Below are positions 9,342 to 17,554 of a stretch of DNA of 64,000 bases, in pieces; the first letter of the stretch is position 1, and each line of letters begins with the position of its first letter. Both the position numbers and the translations under genes were made by a program. Source of the stretch: JADJVL01 sp046331545 (lineage in GTDB: Bacteria > Acidobacteriota > Holophagae > Holophagales > Holophagaceae); contig JAXLQR010000002.1 in assembly GCA_046331545.1 (NCBI GenBank), forward strand, positions 1,364,001 to 1,428,000, given 5' to 3'. The notes beneath the pieces are model-generated. The model made no database searches. It worked only from the letters and a program-made list of their open reading frames with translations, and was not told where the DNA came from.

Positions 9342-10021
9342 CAGCCCACCTGGAACCCGGCATTGCGCAGCAGGGGCGCGACGCGGTGCCACACCGCGGC
9401 CTCCACCTCCGCCGGGGCGCTGCGGGCGGGGATCACGGCGACCCGCTGGGGCTCGGCCTGGGCGATGGCGAGGAAGCGGTGGCGCACCCGCTGGTGGAAC
9501 TCGAGCTGGGCCTGGTCGAAGCGGGTCTCCTGGAAGGCCTCGCCGTAGCCGAGGTTCCGCACCTCCACGCGCTGGAGGGAGACCTGGGGATCCATGTCGA
9601 GGAGCAGGGTGAGGTGCGGCCGCAGGCGCTGCAGCACCAGCTCGTGGAGGCGGTCGAGGACCTGCTCGCCGACGCCGGAGGCGCCCTGGTAGGCCCGCGT
9701 GGAGTCCTCGAAGCGGTCGCAGAGCACCACCTGGCCCGCGTCGAGGGCCGGGCGGATGACCCGGGCGAGGTGCTGGGCGCGGTCGGCGTAGAAGAGCAGG
9801 AGCTCGGCCTCCGCGCACCAGTGTTCCCCCGAGGGATGGGGCTGCAGCAGGAGCCGCCGGATCTCCTGGCCCAGCGGCGTGCCGCCGGGCTCCTTGGTGG
9901 CCACCAGGGGCACGCCCAGCCGGCGCAGCCGCTCCGAGAGACGCAGGAGCTGGGTGGACTTCCCCGAGCCCTCCACGCCCTCCACGGTGATGAGCACCCC
10001 GTGGGGCGCAACGGCAGTCAT
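9341..10021 (-). CDS. tmk: thymidylate kinase
   Basis: This 226-residue P-loop kinase phosphorylates dTMP to dTDP. GVEGSGKST (15-23, Lys21) is the P-loop, and DRFEDSTRAYQGA is the DR[Y/F]xxS motif that holds the substrate base. Length is slightly above the usual 205-215. A -10-like TAAGGT ends exactly 6 nt before the ATG, so the mRNA may be leaderless; an AAGG inside the same stretch could instead act as a weak Shine-Dalgarno. It leads the tmk-holB pair. Confidence 0.95.
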   Translation of the reverse strand: MTAVAPHGVLITVEGVEGSGKSTQLLRLSERLRRLGVPLVATKEPGGTPLGQEIRRLLLQPHPSGEHWCAEAELLLFYADRAQHLARVIRPALDAGQVVLCDRFEDSTRAYQGASGVGEQVLDRLHELVLQRLRPHLTLLLDMDPQVSLQRVEVRNLGYGEAFQETRFDQAQLEFHQRVRHRFLAIAQAEPQRVAVIPARSAPAEVEAAVWHRVAPLLRNAGFQVG

Positions 10022-10027
10022 GGATCT

Positions 10028-10033
10028 ACCTTA
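10028..10033 (-). promoter_or_regulatory. -10-like TAAGGT, 6 nt before tmk start
   Basis: The hexamer reads TAAGGT on the minus strand. The six-nt gap places the expected transcription start at the A of the ATG. No good -35 was seen. Confidence 0.35.
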
Positions 10034-10078
10034 CAGGCGGGAAAGGGCCTATGCTCAGGGGCAAATCCCGGAGCCCCC

Positions 10079-11491
10079 GTGATCGAGCGCGTGCAGTGCC
10101 CGTCCTGTTCAGCACCCTACGGCCTGAAGCCGCACCGGGTCCGCCGGGAGCACCGGCGGGCCATGTGCTTCAAGTGCGGCGGCGTCTTCCCCATCGAGGA
10201 CGCGGTGGCGCGCCTCCTGGGCCCGGCTCCGGCCCCGCCGGCGGAGATCACGGCCCCCATGGCGGTGCCGGTCCCGCTGCCGGCCCCTCCGCCACCCGCC
10301 TGGGAACCCGCCCAGGAGGCCCTCCCGCCGACGGCCGCCGCCCAGGCCGCCGCGGCCATCGCGGCCCCCTGGGACCTCGAGGCGCCGCCTCCGCCGCCGC
10401 ACCCGGATTCCGAGCTTTCCACCCTGGGCATCCCGGCCGCCCACGTGAGCGCCGTGCAGCAGGCCGCCGAGGAGATCCTCGCCGAGCCGGTGCCGCCCAC
10501 CCTCTCCCTCGACGACCTGGAGGGCGCCGAGGACGAGATCATGGAGAAGACCCTCCACGGCGTGGACCTGACGGGCTTCGCCCAGTCCGCCGCCGCGCCC
10601 GCGCCGGCCCCCGCGCCCATGGACACGGGCATGAGCGCCGGCGACGCCGGCTACAGCAGCGCCGCGGACGCCATCAGCCGCCTCCTGGGCGGCGTGGCCA
10701 CGCCCGAGCCCGCGAAGCCCCGGCCCCTCAGCACGAGCATGGACCTGGAGGCGACCCTCAACGCCCTGGAGAGCTCCCTGAAGGGACCCGCCGACCTGGA
10801 CGGCCCGACCCTGGGCGGGATGCCGGTCCCGGGGGCGCCGCCGCCCCAGCACCAGGAGCCCGAGCTGGGGACGGTGCGCCTGAGCGGCCCCGAGCTCATG
10901 GCGGCCATGAGTTCGGCCACCGTCCCCCCGCCGCCGGAACCGGTGATGCCCGAGCCCATGGAGCGCACCCTGCTCCTGCCCGCGATGGCGCCGCCACCCC
11001 GGGCCTCGATGCTGCCTCCCACCGGGGCCTCCGAGGCCACGATGATGATGATGCCTCCGCCCCTGGCGGCGCCTCCCCTGCCCGCGCCGGACATCGCGGC
11101 GCCCCCGATCACCACCCAGAGCCCCGCGGCCACCCAAACCTACCCCACGCCCACCCTCCAGATCCCGACCCAGCCGGCCCCGGCCGCATCCTCCGGGGAC
11201 TACGACCCCAACCTGCTGAAGGTGCAGATCGGGCAGGAGGTCATGAGCAACCTCACCATGGACCAGGTGGTCCGCATGGTGCAGGCCGGCGAGATCCAGG
11301 ACTTCCACATGGTGGCCCGCCAGTTCAGCGAGAACTGGCTGGAGGCGGCGAAGGTGCCCGCCCTTCGCCCGGTCTTCGAGCGCCTGCGCCGTTCCAGGCC
11401 CGCCGAGCCCATGCCTCCGCCGCCCGCCCTCGGCGAGGCCGCCCCGGTAAAGAAGAGCCTCTTCGGCGGCCTCTTCGGCAAGAAGGAGTAG
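10079..11491 (+). CDS. zinc-ribbon protein with long Pro/Ala-rich linker and conserved C-terminal domain
   Basis: This 470-residue protein starts at a GTG with CGGAG upstream. Cys7/Cys10 and Cys30/Cys33 make an MJ0042-type zinc ribbon (CPSC...CFKC). Residues about 45-375 are low-complexity Pro/Ala/Met-rich with scattered acidic patches. The C-terminus (about 378-440; 'SNLTMDQVVRMVQAGEI') is a compact predicted helical/GYF-2-like domain, and the protein ends in a KKSLFGGLFGKKE tail. No enzyme motif is visible. The design resembles regulatory or scaffold proteins common in Acidobacteriota and Myxococcota; the function is unknown. It is divergent from tmk. Confidence 0.7.
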   Translation: MIERVQCPSCSAPYGLKPHRVRREHRRAMCFKCGGVFPIEDAVARLLGPAPAPPAEITAPMAVPVPLPAPPPPAWEPAQEALPPTAAAQAAAAIAAPWDLEAPPPPPHPDSELSTLGIPAAHVSAVQQAAEEILAEPVPPTLSLDDLEGAEDEIMEKTLHGVDLTGFAQSAAAPAPAPAPMDTGMSAGDAGYSSAADAISRLLGGVATPEPAKPRPLSTSMDLEATLNALESSLKGPADLDGPTLGGMPVPGAPPPQHQEPELGTVRLSGPELMAAMSSATVPPPPEPVMPEPMERTLLLPAMAPPPRASMLPPTGASEATMMMMPPPLAAPPLPAPDIAAPPITTQSPAATQTYPTPTLQIPTQPAPAASSGDYDPNLLKVQIGQEVMSNLTMDQVVRMVQAGEIQDFHMVARQFSENWLEAAKVPALRPVFERLRRSRPAEPMPPPPALGEAAPVKKSLFGGLFGKKE

Positions 11492-11548
11492 GAACGGGAC
11501 GCGCCGTCCCGGCACACCATCCACGGGGGACGCCACGTCCCCCGTTCC
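11491..11548 (+). terminator. tandem GC hairpins with an alternative long-range stem
   Basis: Hairpin 1 is CGGGACG/CGTCCCG with loop CGC (11495-11511). Hairpin 2 is a perfect 10-bp stem with loop CCA (11523-11545). An outer pairing GGAACGGG (11491-11498) with CCCGTTCC (11541-11548) competes with both. No T-tract follows; the next gene's Shine-Dalgarno begins a few bases later. It is probably a terminator or a regulatory leader. Confidence 0.5.
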
Positions 11549-11563
11549 GTTCCAGGAGATCCC

Positions 11564-12073
11564 ATGCTGCTCAGCGCCCTGCTGCTCCTCGGCCTCCAGG
11601 CCCCGGAGGCGAAGCCCACCCCGGAGGCCAGGCCGGCCCCGCAGGCCGTCGAGGGCGCGAAGGCGGCGGAGCCTCCCCCGGCGCCCGACGCGAAGCCCCT
11701 CAGCTTCTTCAGCGAGAAGTTCGCCTACGCCTGGGAGAGGACCCTGCCCCTCGCCGTGGACGTGGACGGCCTCAAGGTGAAGTCGATCTTCTTCGCCCGC
11801 CGCGAGGCCAAGACCGGGATCTTCAAGGGCGCCGAGTTCGGCACCCGCGCCCAGCTCGAAGTCACCAACACCGCGACCAGGCCCCGCACCCCCGGCTTCG
11901 CCGTGGCCGTCTTCGACGCCGATGGCCGGCTGCTGGGCGCCGCCACCGGCGGCACCAAGTTCGGCACCGTGAAGCCCGGCGAGACCGAGACCTTCGACCT
12001 CAACTTCACCCAGGTGAAGGAGCGCCTGCCGCTCGGGGCGAGCTTCGTGCTGAGCGTGGAGCTGAGGGATTGA
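11564..12073 (+). CDS. secreted beta-sandwich protein of unknown function
   Basis: This 169-residue protein has a very short hydrophobic N-terminus that may be exported, then a Pro/Ala/Glu-rich stretch to about residue 45. The rest alternates strand-like segments ('RAQLEVTNTA', 'GFAVAVFDADGRLLG', 'GETETFDLNF') resembling FxLYD/DUF3426-type immunoglobulin-like domains. The Shine-Dalgarno AGGAG lies 5 nt before the ATG. It follows the zinc-ribbon gene across a double hairpin; whether they share a transcript is uncertain. DUF3426 domains often pair with MJ0042 zinc ribbons in one protein, so a functional link between the two genes is plausible. Confidence 0.55.
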   Translation: MLLSALLLLGLQAPEAKPTPEARPAPQAVEGAKAAEPPPAPDAKPLSFFSEKFAYAWERTLPLAVDVDGLKVKSIFFARREAKTGIFKGAEFGTRAQLEVTNTATRPRTPGFAVAVFDADGRLLGAATGGTKFGTVKPGETETFDLNFTQVKERLPLGASFVLSVELRD

Positions 12074-12162
12074 GCGTCCGCTCCCGGGGCGCGGAGGACA
12101 CGCAGGACGCCTCGGTGGAACACGCCCGAAGGGATCGAGGTTTTGAGAAAGGCCTCACGGTC

Positions 12163-12188
12163 TGGCGCGGCCAAGGGCCACCGCGCCA
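12163..12188. terminator. possible bidirectional terminator between convergent genes
   Basis: A perfect 8-bp stem TGGCGCGG/CCGCGCCA with a 10-nt loop sits in the 187-base gap between two convergent genes. No T-tract is present. A smaller palindrome GAAGGT-C-ACCTTC lies about 25 bases further on. Confidence 0.35.
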
Positions 12189-12260
12189 AGCTCGAACACC
12201 TTTGGAAGGTCACCTTCAAGACCAGGGTTAGGCCGGGGTCAGGCTGTCGGGCCGCCCCGC

Positions 12261-13265
12261 CTAGATCGCTTCCTGCTCGTGGTAGTGGTCCAGGATCTCG
12301 TCCGGCGTGACGGTGGCGGTGCCCATCTTGGCGACCACGACGCCGGCGGCGGCGTTGGCGAGCATGGCGGCGTCCTTCCAGTCGGCGCCGCTGGCGACGG
12401 CGGCGCTGAAGGCCGCGATGACAGTGTCGCCGGCGCCGCTCACGTCGAAGACCTCCATGGCCATGGTGGGGATCATCCAGGGCTCGGCGTGGTCGGCCTC
12501 CGGTGAAAAGAGGGCCATGCCCTTCTCGCTGCGGGTCACCAGCAGGCCGCGCAGGCCGAGTTCCTCCACCAGGGCGCGGCCCGCGGCGGCCACCTCGCCG
12601 TCGTGCCTCGCCGGCATCCCGGCCAGCTCGGAGGTCTCCTTGGTGTTCGGCGTCATCAAGGTCGCCCCGCGGTACAGGGCCTTGTGGGCGGGCTTGGGAT
12701 CCACGATCCAGGGGATGTCCCGGGCCGCGCAGAGGCGCCGCACCGCCTCCATGACCGGCGCGCCCACCACGCCCTTGGCGTAGTCGCTCACCACCAGGGC
12801 GGCGCACTCGCCCAGGGCCCGCTCCAGGCTGGCCTGGAGGTCGTCCAGCACCTGCAGGTCCGGCGCGCCCGCCTCCTCCCGGTCGATGCGCAGCATCTGC
12901 TGGGTCTGGCCGATGACCCGGGTCTTGATGATGGTGGGACGCGACGGATCCAGCACCAGGCCGTCCAGGGCCACCCCGAGGCGCGAGAGGAGCTGCATGA
13001 GGCGCTCGCCCGCGGGATCCTTCTGCAGCGTCCCGATGAGCACCGGCTCGGCGCCGAGGGCCTTGAGGTTGGCCGCCACGTTGGCCGCGCCGCCCAGGAC
13101 GGACTTCTCGCGCTGCACCCGCACGATGGGCACCGGCGCCTCGGGGCTGATGCGGTTCACCTCGCCGAAGAGGTACTCGTCCAGCATCAGGTCGCCGAGC
13201 ACGGCGACCTTCACGCCGGCGAGGCCCTCCAGGAGCGCGGCGGCGTGGGCGCGGTCCAGCTTCAC
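12261..13265 (-). CDS. rfaE1: D-glycero-beta-D-manno-heptose-7-phosphate kinase
   Basis: This 334-residue PfkB/ribokinase-fold enzyme phosphorylates heptose 7-phosphate at C1 for ADP-heptose and LPS inner-core synthesis. Visible features are the N-terminal GDLMLDEYL, RISPEAPVP, GGAANVA and the C-terminal DVSGAGDT with the catalytic Asp. It contains the kinase half only; the adenylyltransferase half of HldE is absent, so HldC/RfaE2 must be elsewhere. The GTG start overlaps the Trm112-like stop (GTGA); an upstream in-frame ATG would overlap that gene by about 80 bases and was not chosen. Confidence 0.9.
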   Translation of the reverse strand: MKLDRAHAAALLEGLAGVKVAVLGDLMLDEYLFGEVNRISPEAPVPIVRVQREKSVLGGAANVAANLKALGAEPVLIGTLQKDPAGERLMQLLSRLGVALDGLVLDPSRPTIIKTRVIGQTQQMLRIDREEAGAPDLQVLDDLQASLERALGECAALVVSDYAKGVVGAPVMEAVRRLCAARDIPWIVDPKPAHKALYRGATLMTPNTKETSELAGMPARHDGEVAAAGRALVEELGLRGLLVTRSEKGMALFSPEADHAEPWMIPTMAMEVFDVSGAGDTVIAAFSAAVASGADWKDAAMLANAAAGVVVAKMGTATVTPDEILDHYHEQEAI

Positions 13266-13453
13266 GGCCGGCCTTCCGACAGGCGGGCCTGGTCCGCGAG
13301 CATCACCGGGATGCCGTCCTCCACCGGGTAGATCCGCCCGCATCTGGCGCAGTGCAGGCCGTCCGCCTGCTCGGCGAGATCGCCGTGGCAGGGCGCGCCG
13401 TCCTCCACCGCGGGGCAGCAGAGGATCTCGAGGAGGCGGGGGTCCAGGGCCAT
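13262..13453 (-). CDS. Trm112 family zinc-ribbon protein
   Basis: This 63-residue protein has MALDPRLLEILCCPxxxG at its start, CARCGRxYPVEDGIPVML later, and two Cys pairs, which are diagnostic of the Trm112/YcaR family. Bacterial members are small proteins often found next to LPS genes, as here with rfaE1; the role may be as a partner for methyltransferases or in LPS-related assembly. CGGAG lies 6 nt before the ATG. The stop overlaps the rfaE1 start. Confidence 0.85.
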   Translation of the reverse strand: MALDPRLLEILCCPAVEDGAPCHGDLAEQADGLHCARCGRIYPVEDGIPVMLADQARLSEGRP

Positions 13454-13466
13454 GGCGTCTCCGGGC

Positions 13467-15230
13467 TCAGCAGAGGGTGTACTTCGGCCCGCCGCCGCCC
13501 TCCGGCGGCGTCCAGACCACGTTCTCCTCGGGGCACTTGATGTCGCAGGTCTTGCAGTGCACGCAGTTCGAGAAGGCAATGTCCACCTTCTTGACCTGGC
13601 CCTTGTCGTCGGGGTGCATCTCGTAGACCTGGGCCGGGCAGAAGACGGTGCAGGGCGAGCCCTTCTCCTCCCAGCACGTCACGCACACGTGGTCGCCCTT
13701 CACGATCTTGAGGTGGGAAGGCTGGTGCTCGTCGTGGAGCGTGCCGCTGGCGTAGACGTCGTCCAGCTTGGTGATGGCGCCGCCGGACCCGAGCTTGATG
13801 CCCCAGTCCACGTCGTCGCGCTTGAGGCCCTTCTTGCCGTAGTAGGCTTCGGTGCTGCGCGTGGCGGCGGCGTCCCTGTGGAAGCGCAGGGGGGAGCCCG
13901 GCACCCAGCCGTTGGTGGCGAGCCCGACGCCGACCTTGAGGGCCGCGCCGGGGGTGAGGCCGCGCTCGATGGACCCGTGGAAGTTGCGGGCCCGGTAGAG
14001 CTCCCGGCCGGCCCAGGATTCCAGGTAGGCCTTCGAATAGGCCATCAGCGCGGGTTCGGAGACGTCGCCGGTCTTCAGTGCCTCGAGGATCGTATCCGCC
14101 GCGAGCATGCCGCCTTTCATGCCGAGGTGGATGCCCTTGAGCCGCGCGGCGTTCACCATCTGGGCGGCGTCGCCCACCAGCATGCCGCCGGCGAAGGCCA
14201 GCTTCGGCATGCAGGTCCAGCCGCCGATGGCCAGAGCCTTGCCGCCGTACTGGAGCATCTTCCCGCCCTTCAGGAAGGGCGCCACCTTCGGGTGCTGCTT
14301 GAACTTCTGCAGCAGCAGGTGGGCGTCCACGAAGGGGTCCGCCGTGTCCAGGCTGACCACGTAGCCGATGCTCACGCGGGTCTTGCCCATGGCGTAGATC
14401 CAGGAGCCGCCGCTCTCGCCGTCGGGGGTGGGCCAGCCCGCGGTGTGCATGACGAAGCCCTCGGGAATGTTGCCCTCGGGCACCTCCCAGACCTCCTTCA
14501 CGCCCATCTCGTAGACCTGGGGATTCACAGCGGAGGCCTGGAGGTCGAGCACCGCCTCCAGCTCCCGGGCGAGGTGGCCGCGGGGGCCTTCGCCGAAGAC
14601 GGTGACCTTGGCCTTCAAGGCGTTGCCGGGCTCGAAGTTCTTTTTCGGCGTACCGTCCGCGTTCACGCCCTTGTCGGCGGTCTGGACGCCGGCCACGCGC
14701 TTCGTGCCGTCCGGGCCCTCCTCCCAGAGCACCTTGATGCCCGCGAAGCCCGGCAGGAGCATCACATCCACGCCGGGGACCTCGCGCTGCTCCAGCTCGC
14801 CGGCCATCCAGCGCACCATCTTCGAGAGCGAGACCACGTGGTTGCCGTGGTTGGCGAGGAAGGGCGGCGGCACGGGGAACTTGAAGCCGCTGCGCTCGGT
14901 GAGGTACCACACCGCCTCGTCAGTGACCTCGCCCTCGCTGGGGAAGCCGCGCTGCAGGAAGTCCGGGCACAGCTCCTTCAGGGCGACGGGGTCCAGCACC
15001 GCGCCGGAGAAGGCGTGGTCGCCGATCTCGTCCCCCTTCTCGATGAGGCCGATCGTCAGCCCCTCGAGCTTCTTTACCCCGGGCTGCTTGTTGTGGGCCT
15101 CGATCAGGTCCAGCAGCCGCCACAGCCCCGCCAAGTTGGCCGGACCCGCCCCCACGAACAACACGTCGAATTCCAGCTCCTCGCGCTCCACGTCGGGGCG
15201 GGCGGACTGGGTCGAGAAATCGCGCAGCAT
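13467..15230 (-). CDS. electron-transfer flavoprotein:quinone oxidoreductase
   Basis: This 587-residue protein matches ETF-QO in length and order. It has an N-terminal FAD motif (VGAGPANLAG), a flavin/quinone domain with GGMLVGDAAQMVN, and a C-terminal ferredoxin domain with NCVHCKTCDIKCP for one 4Fe-4S cluster. It passes electrons from ETF, reduced by acyl-CoA dehydrogenases, into the membrane quinone pool. The ATG at 15230 is preceded by TGGAG; longer in-frame starts lack homology. It fits with the beta-oxidation gene at 1 kb and complex I at 35-43 kb. Confidence 0.92.
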   Translation of the reverse strand: MLRDFSTQSARPDVEREELEFDVLFVGAGPANLAGLWRLLDLIEAHNKQPGVKKLEGLTIGLIEKGDEIGDHAFSGAVLDPVALKELCPDFLQRGFPSEGEVTDEAVWYLTERSGFKFPVPPPFLANHGNHVVSLSKMVRWMAGELEQREVPGVDVMLLPGFAGIKVLWEEGPDGTKRVAGVQTADKGVNADGTPKKNFEPGNALKAKVTVFGEGPRGHLARELEAVLDLQASAVNPQVYEMGVKEVWEVPEGNIPEGFVMHTAGWPTPDGESGGSWIYAMGKTRVSIGYVVSLDTADPFVDAHLLLQKFKQHPKVAPFLKGGKMLQYGGKALAIGGWTCMPKLAFAGGMLVGDAAQMVNAARLKGIHLGMKGGMLAADTILEALKTGDVSEPALMAYSKAYLESWAGRELYRARNFHGSIERGLTPGAALKVGVGLATNGWVPGSPLRFHRDAAATRSTEAYYGKKGLKRDDVDWGIKLGSGGAITKLDDVYASGTLHDEHQPSHLKIVKGDHVCVTCWEEKGSPCTVFCPAQVYEMHPDDKGQVKKVDIAFSNCVHCKTCDIKCPEENVVWTPPEGGGGPKYTLC

Positions 15231-15252
15231 GGCGGCTCCAGATGGAAGGTCC

Positions 15253-15258
15253 AGTGTA
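15253..15258 (-). promoter_or_regulatory. -10-like TACACT upstream of ETF-QO
   Basis: TACACT on the minus strand lies 22 nt before the ATG, within GCTACACTGG. The same hexamer recurs before several genes in the window. No convincing -35 was seen. Confidence 0.3.
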
Positions 15259-15366
15259 GCCCGTGCACCTCCCCTCGCGGGGGGGACCGCCCGCGTCCAT
15301 AGGTGCTCGGCGTCCCCCCCTGGCCCCCCACGCGCGCCTCGGGCACAGCCCGGGGCGCGCGTCTGG

Positions 15367-15372
15367 CAGAAT
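15367..15372 (+). promoter_or_regulatory. -10-like CAGAAT, 6 nt before the next start
   Basis: CAGAAT ends six nt before the ATG at 15379. No Shine-Dalgarno is present in between, so a leaderless mRNA is likely. Confidence 0.35.
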
Positions 15373-15378
15373 CGAGCC

Positions 15379-15744
15379 ATGGACGGACTCGGCCCCAGTG
15401 ACGCGCTGCACTTCGAAGCCGCGGTGGAGCGGCCCCTCTCGGTGGTCTTCCGTCGCGCGGACGGGGGCTGGGAGGGCCACGACTACCTCGTGGAGGTCAT
15501 CACCGCGCGCCGCGGCCTGGACGGCTTCGACGTGGTGATGGACTTCCGCGACCTGGAGGCGGTGCTCGATCGCGTCCTGGCGCCCTTCCAGGGCCGGCTG
15601 CTCTCGGACCTCGGCCTCGACGGGCCAAAGGCCCTCGCGGCGAAGCTGGCGGCGGAGCTCGCACCCCATGTGCCCGCGCCGGCGCGGCTCGCGGAGGTCG
15701 CCCTCACCGACGGCCGGGGGCGGCGCCTGGGCCTCCGCCCGTGA
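15379..15744 (+). CDS. QueD/PTPS-like protein lacking catalytic and zinc residues
   Basis: This 121-residue protein has the T-fold outline of 6-carboxytetrahydropterin synthase: 'FEAA' near residue 12, 'GHDYLVEV' at about 33, 'VVMDFRDLE' at about 52, then a helix. The residues that bind zinc and catalyse in QueD are mostly replaced: FEAAH becomes FEAAV, HGH becomes EGH, and the catalytic LDHxxLND becomes FQGRLLSD. No Cys is present. It is therefore probably not an active queuosine enzyme, and its role is unknown. It precedes lepB with a GTGA overlap. Confidence 0.6.
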   Translation: MDGLGPSDALHFEAAVERPLSVVFRRADGGWEGHDYLVEVITARRGLDGFDVVMDFRDLEAVLDRVLAPFQGRLLSDLGLDGPKALAAKLAAELAPHVPAPARLAEVALTDGRGRRLGLRP

Positions 15745-16196
15745 CCCGCCCCCTCGCCCGGCTGTGGCCCTACGCGGTGGCCCTGGCCCTCGTCCTGGCG
15801 CCCCTGGCCTTCGTCCACCCAGCCCGCGTGGAGGGCCGCAGCATGGAGCCCGCCCTGCAGGACGGCCAGCTCGTCTGGGTCCTCCGGGCCTGGGCGGCCG
15901 GGGCCCCGCGGCGCGGGCAGATCTGGCTCGCCGCCGGGCCGGAGGGGACCACCGTGAAGCGCGTGGTGGGCCTGCCCGGCGAGACCCTCGCCGAGGTGGA
16001 CGGGGAGCTGTGGTTCCCCGACCGGCGCCTGGAGGAGCCCTACGCGTCGGCCCAGGAGCACGGCAGCGGCGGCCCCTGGCGTTGCGGGCCGGGGCAGTTC
16101 CTCCTGCTGGGAGACAACCGCCCCGAGAGCCGCGACGGCCGCGCCTGGGGGCCCCTGGACCGCGCCCGCCTGGAAGGGCGCGTGCTGGGGCGCTGA
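15741..16196 (+). CDS. lepB: signal peptidase I (short form)
   Basis: This 151-residue protein has one N-terminal transmembrane helix (about 9-27), the nucleophile Ser34 in GRSMEP, the general base Lys73 in TVKRVVGLPGE, and the C-terminal GDNRPESRDGR box. It removes signal peptides from exported proteins on the outer face of the inner membrane. It is much shorter than E. coli LepB (324) and carries no insert domain. The GTG start overlaps the upstream stop. Confidence 0.88.
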   Translation: MTRPLARLWPYAVALALVLAPLAFVHPARVEGRSMEPALQDGQLVWVLRAWAAGAPRRGQIWLAAGPEGTTVKRVVGLPGETLAEVDGELWFPDRRLEEPYASAQEHGSGGPWRCGPGQFLLLGDNRPESRDGRAWGPLDRARLEGRVLGR

Positions 16197-16229
16197 GGGC
16201 CTCGGGTAACCTGGAGGATTGGAGCGTCC

Positions 16230-17540
16230 ATGGACCGTCTCGTGATCACCGGCGGCAGCCCCCTGCGGGGGCGCATCCGCGTCTCGGGCGCGAAGAACGC
16301 CGCCCTGCCCTGCATCGCCGCGGCGCTCCTGACCGGCGAGACCCTCACCCTGCGCAACCTGCCCGCGGTGGCCGACATCCGCACCATGCTGAAGGTGCTG
16401 GAGGCCCTGGGCTGCGCCGTGGACTCCGCGGCCGACGAGGCCGGCTTCGAGCTCAGCGCCGCCATCACCGCCGCCGCCGTGGGCCAAGGGGACCTGCGGG
16501 CCCCCTACGACCTCGTGAAGACCATGCGGGCCAGCATCCTCGTGCTGGGCCCGCTGCTCGCCCGCTTCGGCAAGGCTTCGGTCTCCCTGCCCGGCGGCTG
16601 CGCCATCGGCGCGCGGCCCGTGAACATGCACCTCGAGGGCCTGGAGCGCATGGGCGCCCAGATCAGCATCGAGAAGGGCTACGTCGAGGCCCACGTCCCC
16701 GCCGGGCGGCTGAAGGCCATCGACCACACCTTCGACAAGGTGAGCGTGGGCGCCACCGAGAACCTGCTCATGGCCGCGACGCTGGCGGAGGGCAGCACCC
16801 ACCTGCGCAACGCTGCGGTGGAGCCCGAGATCGGGGACCTCGCCCGGCTGCTGAAGTCCATGGGGGCCGACATCGAGGGCCTCGACACGCCGACGCTTAC
16901 GGTCCACGGCGTGGAGCGCCTCCATGGCTGCGAGCACGCCGTGATCCCGGACCGCATCGAGGCGGGCACCTACCTCTGCGCCGTGGCCGCCGCCTGCGGG
17001 GACGTGGTGCTGGACCGGGTGGCCCCGGAGGACCTGCGGGCCCTCATCGACCTGCTGGAGCGCACCGGCTGCGTGCTCACCGAGCGCGCCGGCCAGGACG
17101 GGCCCCAGCTCCGCATCCAGCGCGAGCACGGGCAGAAGCTCCGCGCCAAGGACGTCACCACCGCACCCCACCCCGCCTTCCCCACGGACCTCCAGGCCCA
17201 GGTGATGGCGGTGCTCACCCAGGCCAGCGGCATCAGCGTCATCCGCGAGACCATCTTCGAGAACCGCTTCCAGCACGCCATGGAGCTGGAGCGCCTCGGG
17301 GCCAACCTGCGCATCGACGGCGCGATGGCCATCGTGGCCGGACCCGCGCCCCTCACCGGCTGCACGGTGATGGCCACGGACCTGCGGGCCTCGGCGGCCC
17401 TGGTCATCGCCGGCCTCGTGGCCTCGGGGGAGACCGTGGTGGACCGCATCTACCACCTGGACCGGGGCTACGCCGGCATCGACCGGAAGCTCCAGGGCGT
17501 CGGCGCCCGGATCGAGCGGACCGGCGGCGGCAGGGTCTGA
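16230..17540 (+). CDS. murA: UDP-N-acetylglucosamine 1-carboxyvinyltransferase
   Basis: This 436-residue EPSP-synthase-fold enzyme adds enolpyruvate from PEP to UDP-GlcNAc, the first committed step of peptidoglycan synthesis. Lys22-Asn23 (GAKNAAL) contact substrate. Cys124 in GGCAIGARP is the fosfomycin-sensitive loop cysteine. Length is slightly above the usual 418-420. A GGAG lies upstream of the ATG. It ends 10 bases from the convergent M16 gene. Confidence 0.95.
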   Translation: MDRLVITGGSPLRGRIRVSGAKNAALPCIAAALLTGETLTLRNLPAVADIRTMLKVLEALGCAVDSAADEAGFELSAAITAAAVGQGDLRAPYDLVKTMRASILVLGPLLARFGKASVSLPGGCAIGARPVNMHLEGLERMGAQISIEKGYVEAHVPAGRLKAIDHTFDKVSVGATENLLMAATLAEGSTHLRNAAVEPEIGDLARLLKSMGADIEGLDTPTLTVHGVERLHGCEHAVIPDRIEAGTYLCAVAAACGDVVLDRVAPEDLRALIDLLERTGCVLTERAGQDGPQLRIQREHGQKLRAKDVTTAPHPAFPTDLQAQVMAVLTQASGISVIRETIFENRFQHAMELERLGANLRIDGAMAIVAGPAPLTGCTVMATDLRASAALVIAGLVASGETVVDRIYHLDRGYAGIDRKLQGVGARIERTGGGRV

Positions 17541-17554
17541 GCGGCCCGGCTCAG
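17537..17554. terminator. small palindrome spanning two convergent stops
   Basis: CTGAGC/GCTCAG with a 6-nt loop includes the murA stop and the stop of the facing gene. It is weak, but it is the only terminator-like element in the 10-base gap. Confidence 0.3.
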
